Under the pieces are notes generated by a model. That model worked only from the letters and a program-made list of their open reading frames with translations. It did not search any database and was not told the origin of the DNA. This document shows, in pieces, positions 61,901 to 64,000 of a stretch of 64,000 nucleotides of DNA. Numbering within the stretch: position 1 is the stretch's first letter; each line of letters starts with the position of its first letter. The position numbers and the translations under genes are program-made. This stretch comes from a virus, in the IMG/VR virus record IMGVR_UViG_3300028920_000035, positions 62,001 through 126,000 of that record; one strand, 5' to 3'.

Positions 61901-62193
61901 CCAAGGAGGGGGAGACCGCCGTCGAGCGCGGCAAGACCTTCGTCGTGTCAGGCACCGAGTACACGGGACGTGGCGTCCGCGTGAATCTCAGGCTTCAGGA
62001 CGACGCGACCAAGCAGTTCCACACGACAATCGACGGCTGGTACGCGATGACCGGCCAGGTCAGCCCCGCAGGCGCCTTCATCAGCAAGTACGCCCGCACG
62101 GACCCGAGCGAAAACTTTGCGGAGATGGTCGCCCACCACTGTCTTGGCACGCTGCCCCAGGAGCAAGTCGAGCTGCTCGAAGCGATCATCTGA
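58960..62193 (+). CDS. Topoisomerase IB fused to two metallopeptidase-like domains (tagged polyprotein)
   Basis: The protein has 1077 residues. Tag 1 'IAARVAARY' is at 3-11. Residues about 20-245 are a topoisomerase IB: 'FERVGN' (R83), 'YIGKSG' (K119), 'AKDLRGFH' (R175), H223 and Y232. The spacing is close to the vaccinia set R130/K167/R223/H265/Y274. Residues about 255-640 hold 'HILAHEMGHHEW' (HExxH at 506-510) with 'NPQEAFCEA' (611-619), a zinc-peptidase layout. Tags 2 and 3 follow (649-657, 681-689). A last domain has 'LHELGHRY' (943-947) and 'DPSENFAEM' (1048-1056). It may be cleaved into parts at the tags; that is inference. Confidence 0.85.
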   Translation: MGIAARVAARYKSKKTTDKGNVIYEYSTAQVQHRNREKAKRLEKLESNVTKLRTQVEKDLSAKDVKKRQTALAVGLIDHTFERVGNDESADEGHFGVTGWQKKHVTFSGGKATLQYIGKSGIEQEKTVTDQKLVTELKRAADACGDDSDCLLADVSAEDVNAYLKPYDVTAKDLRGFHANRVMREKLQTARKGQLPNDKKKREEKLKAEWKKALEATAKAVGHEPSTLGNQYLVPGLQDDFMRDGVVSEPGSKTAGVVKLDLAWVEKMRKDFLTLLKNIPHIKTFKEAHRVREGLRVYREQFDKLFHERFLRHTLKYDYEDYGISEDYAKYYTKQLGTPSWDFYIALAEMPIGFVDDYWDEDRLMARFTQEAPKWETRLKRKAQKFWKVLRDVLQDFKNREREIQVKTLDVEQVTLEGFRVQVRGFDPSDDIDVESLEVFKKGLRIYRRNAAARYPRLLKDQVPIVYDCEVNLDKGGTYSHSGLITFYASAVIKEPPARAAHILAHEMGHHEWRLLDGKAREFWETAIAGDYGDIDLAEVVAKWPRGAWAFDFTRYMADTDPVLALQMEGLVHSQNHEELNTKEDFQALLSSGQRTLRVPKTPITGYANKNPQEAFCEAVGLLVAYGPRALHERVRGWLGIILGNEVKVAARVAARYRAAFDGSTPFGPMDPDSVIKRATLAHRVARRFIADSYGDPKTYLDAMTEALRRYQMYRDLLPTMRKAERWVDQNPGVPPGTALTGDGELDKVLHNFRMFLVKYAYAVQAMYPTMWRAGGSKVFLALLQQYSFSDRRLRSRVEQGAKFYGKTRSRKPRPAQSVAVFDKAFTQYLEHLETIRDALKKGVPHGAEGAAQAKIPAGPFTLVNTGGFDDKTMDLVAKLAVKAAGLLKQHGYGRAVYGDIHISNTVGRSSKVLAFYSVNTDEMFVRANLKGKFDSALHTILHELGHRYEKFVAANDIRAIYRRLSNQTSDQRRSSDLKYPKEGETAVERGKTFVVSGTEYTGRGVRVNLRLQDDATKQFHTTIDGWYAMTGQVSPAGAFISKYARTDPSENFAEMVAHHCLGTLPQEQVELLEAII
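60904..60930 (+). other. Internal tag copy 2 (VAARVAARY)
   Basis: Residues 649-657 of the topoisomerase-peptidase protein repeat the N-terminal tag almost exactly, directly after the first peptidase-like domain. The identity with residues 3-11 is 8 of 9. Confidence 0.8.
61000..61026 (+). other. Internal tag copy 3 (LAHRVARRF)
   Basis: Residues 681-689 of the same protein keep the A-x-RVA-x-R-aromatic pattern with a different hydrophobic first residue. A 23-residue Gly/Pro-containing linker separates it from copy 2. Confidence 0.7.
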
Positions 62194-62221
62194 CGGTTCC
62201 ATCTATGCCCCGCCCTTGTGC

Positions 62222-62611
62222 GTGGCATCCCTCGACGAGCTGGAACTCTTGGACCGCAGCATCGCTGACCTCGACGCCCGTTGGGAGCGCAACTTCAAAG
62301 CCTGGACTCGTCGACGAAACCTCCAAGAAACGGCGGTTGCCTACCTCGGCAACAAGTGTCAAATCTGCGGTTACGGCACGTGCATCGAGGCCCTCGACTT
62401 CCACCATGTCGACCCCCAAGAGAAAGATTTCAACATCAGCGACCGTATCACGAGCTTCGAGGCCATCAAGCCCGAGCTGGACAAGTGTGAGCTACTGTGT
62501 TGCCGTTGCCATCGCGAAGTCCACGCGGGGATGCATCCGACGCATCTCGTCATGGAAGACGAGGACCGATCATATGATCCAGGAAACTTTCCCATGGCTG
62601 CTATGGGCTGA
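62222..62611 (+). CDS. HNH endonuclease
   Basis: GTG 62222 or TTG 62216 are the possible starts after the previous stop; GTG gives 129 residues. 'CQICGYGTC...LDFHHVDP...CELLCCRCHREVH' is the HNH pattern with two zinc-binding cysteine pairs and the catalytic histidine pair. Stand-alone HNH genes in phages are often homing enzymes or packaging helpers. No intron or flanking split gene is evident. Confidence 0.8.
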   Translation: MASLDELELLDRSIADLDARWERNFKAWTRRRNLQETAVAYLGNKCQICGYGTCIEALDFHHVDPQEKDFNISDRITSFEAIKPELDKCELLCCRCHREVHAGMHPTHLVMEDEDRSYDPGNFPMAAMG

Positions 62612-62637
62612 TTTCTTGAACGTTTCAGGATAGAATC

Positions 62638-64000
62638 ATGACGTACGATTACCGCATTGCCGCCGTTACGCTAGAAGAAAAAGGTACTGGGTCGTATAAG
62701 GTTTTTGGACCCTATGCCGAGATGCAGAGGATCATCCCGCTGCTGAAAAAGCAGAAAAAGTGGCGGTACAACGGTCTTGACAAGTCGTGGGAGAGTCGTG
62801 ACTTGGGACCTCGCCAGCTGGCCAAGGTGAAGGAGGCCCTAGGGCTTGCCCCCGCTGCCCCCGCTGCCAAAGCCTCCCCTCGAGTGTTCAACAACTTCGT
62901 CGAGAAAGCCCTTAAAGTACAGGGCCCCAAGGGCAGTTTCGATTTCGATCGGAAGGGTGAAGTCCTCACCCTCAAGCTGGTGGGAAACCCCACACAGGAA
63001 AAGGGCCTGATGGAGGTCTTGGCTACGGCACGGAAAGCGGGCGCCGAGGGTAACTACCCCTACCTCGAGATGACTTCCGCGGCATTCAACGCTAAAGCTG
63101 GGAAGGCTCTTCTTGAGCAACTTTCCAATTTGAACGCGGCCGTTGAGGAGGCCCTTAAAGAGCGTGCAGTGGCGAAGGCGCTCTTGGGAAACATGCTGCC
63201 TTTCCAGGCATTAGGTATTCGAGGCAAGTTTACAGACACAGTTACCTGGGAAGGGGCTACTCGCCCCTACGCCGAATTGTTCAAGAGCAACAAGTTCCGG
63301 TGGACCGGATCTCATTGGGACGCAGCCCTAGTCAAGGGCCTACCCTCTCGTGTCGAAGCCATCATTGACCGGTTAAAGAGTGACGCCCAGGAAGCGGATC
63401 AGGCTGCCACCAAGCTGGGTCTCCCTCAGCTGTACCCGAACCTGGAGATCAGGGTATTCACTGTCGACGGGTACATTCGATTCTTGGGGGACCTCCGAAA
63501 GTACAAGGATGGCCTCTATTCAGCTGGGCTGTTGTGGGACGGCTCCTATTGGGAGGGGAACCTAGCCAAAGTTGATGTTGATGACCTTCAGAACGTTCTG
63601 AAGGCCATTGAAGCGGACGACACTGCCGAAACCACTGACAAGGGTCCGGCTAAGGTGCGTAGGGGTCGCCCCAACCAACGCGGCGACCACTGCCAAGACT
63701 GCGGCGGGTGGGTTGAACCTGGAGACGGCATCATTGAACGGGTCCTTGACGAGGACGACGACAGGATGATCTGGGTCGTCTACCACCGGGATATTGAGGT
63801 TTGTCAGCAGACCAAGACCCGACGGCGGCAACAGCGTGAGGAAGAGGCCAAGCGGCAACAAACTAAGCGCCAAGCTGAGCGCGCACTACGGGATTATGCC
63901 ATCAAACAAGGCAAGTCCCCCGACCCCAACAACAAGCGGGTCACGCTCAAAGGTCGTCGAATCTACCTCGACGAGACAGCGCTCGCCTATGGCGGGGGCT
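62638..64000 (+). CDS. Hypothetical protein with Trp-rich repeats and zinc ribbon (3' partial)
   Basis: The frame opens at ATG 62638 (AGGA upstream) and is still open at the window end, giving 454 codons. Three segments share a hydrophobic helix followed by a W/Y-x-G...W pair: 'RYNGLDKSWESRD' (about 43-55), 'RWTGSHWDAAL' (about 224-234) and 'LLWDGSYWEGNL' (about 300-311). This recalls small DUF5710-like 'WDG..W' modules, but the match is tentative. A zinc-ribbon-like 'HCQDCGGWVEPGD...C' lies near 350-390, then an Arg/Gln-rich helix. A nucleic-acid role is possible. Confidence 0.6.
   Translation, partial: MTYDYRIAAVTLEEKGTGSYKVFGPYAEMQRIIPLLKKQKKWRYNGLDKSWESRDLGPRQLAKVKEALGLAPAAPAAKASPRVFNNFVEKALKVQGPKGSFDFDRKGEVLTLKLVGNPTQEKGLMEVLATARKAGAEGNYPYLEMTSAAFNAKAGKALLEQLSNLNAAVEEALKERAVAKALLGNMLPFQALGIRGKFTDTVTWEGATRPYAELFKSNKFRWTGSHWDAALVKGLPSRVEAIIDRLKSDAQEADQAATKLGLPQLYPNLEIRVFTVDGYIRFLGDLRKYKDGLYSAGLLWDGSYWEGNLAKVDVDDLQNVLKAIEADDTAETTDKGPAKVRRGRPNQRGDHCQDCGGWVEPGDGIIERVLDEDDDRMIWVVYHRDIEVCQQTKTRRRQQREEEAKRQQTKRQAERALRDYAIKQGKSPDPNNKRVTLKGRRIYLDETALAYGGG

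Noticed and set aside
62222-62611. HNH gene as an intron-borne homing enzyme
   Set aside because: Both flanking genes appear intact, and no split gene or intron-like structure was seen.

Overview
This window looks like part of a large, GC-rich, tailed double-stranded DNA phage genome. Genes are packed with one-base (ATGA, TGATG, TAATG) or few-base overlaps and almost all lie on the plus strand. No gap exceeds about 165 bases. I see no tRNA, rRNA, CRISPR array, insertion sequence or integrase, and no terminase or major capsid gene. The host is inferred, not shown: an H1-like Lys/Ala-rich protein, a sce7726-family nuclease and a membrane-anchored GT51 transglycosylase all recall Myxococcota (deltaproteobacterial) genomes.

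Layout. (1) 1-24449: a tail-fibre, adhesin and baseplate region of ten large proteins with Ig-like, LamG-like, beta-propeller and Asp-box (sialidase-like) modules, including two paralogous baseplate-type proteins. (2) 24473-26875: small membrane proteins that look like a lysis cassette (three-helix holin-like protein, single-span anchored protein, outer-membrane-barrel-like protein) and a protein of unknown function. (3) 26862-27329: a minus-strand gene whose product starts with a short tag discussed below. (4) 27441-41307: a replication module: SNF2-type helicase, degenerate helicase loader, DnaB-like helicase, CHC2 zinc-finger protein and family A DNA polymerase. Four LAGLIDADG inteins interrupt the two helicases and the polymerase. 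(5) 41402-46383: DUF2997, DUF1257 (Ycf35-like), a Ycf46-like AAA+ ATPase and six small or unknown genes, in what looks like one operon. (6) 46367-48196, minus strand: a peptidoglycan glycosyltransferase (GT51). (7) 48224-58796: ClpX, a sce7726 nuclease, a DUF1848 protein, the H1-like protein, a YkgJ-type cysteine-cluster protein, a DnaQ-like exonuclease and many small unknown genes. (8) 58960-64000: a 1077-residue protein joining a complete topoisomerase IB to two zinc-metallopeptidase-like domains, then an HNH nuclease and an open-ended gene.

Three signals cut across genes. First, a GGTGTA box lies 15-18 bases before six start codons, and related TATACT boxes lie 8-10 bases before two more. 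The spacing suggests a phage promoter class that produces leaderless mRNAs. Second, a peptide of the form (I/V/L)A-x-RVA-x-R(Y/W/F) begins three otherwise unrelated proteins and recurs twice inside the topoisomerase-peptidase protein, between its domains. It may be a packaging or targeting tag combined with polyprotein processing. Third, the inteins sit in catalytic or highly conserved motifs of the replication enzymes.

All calls come from reading the sequence and its translations by eye. No database search, structure prediction or alignment program was run.
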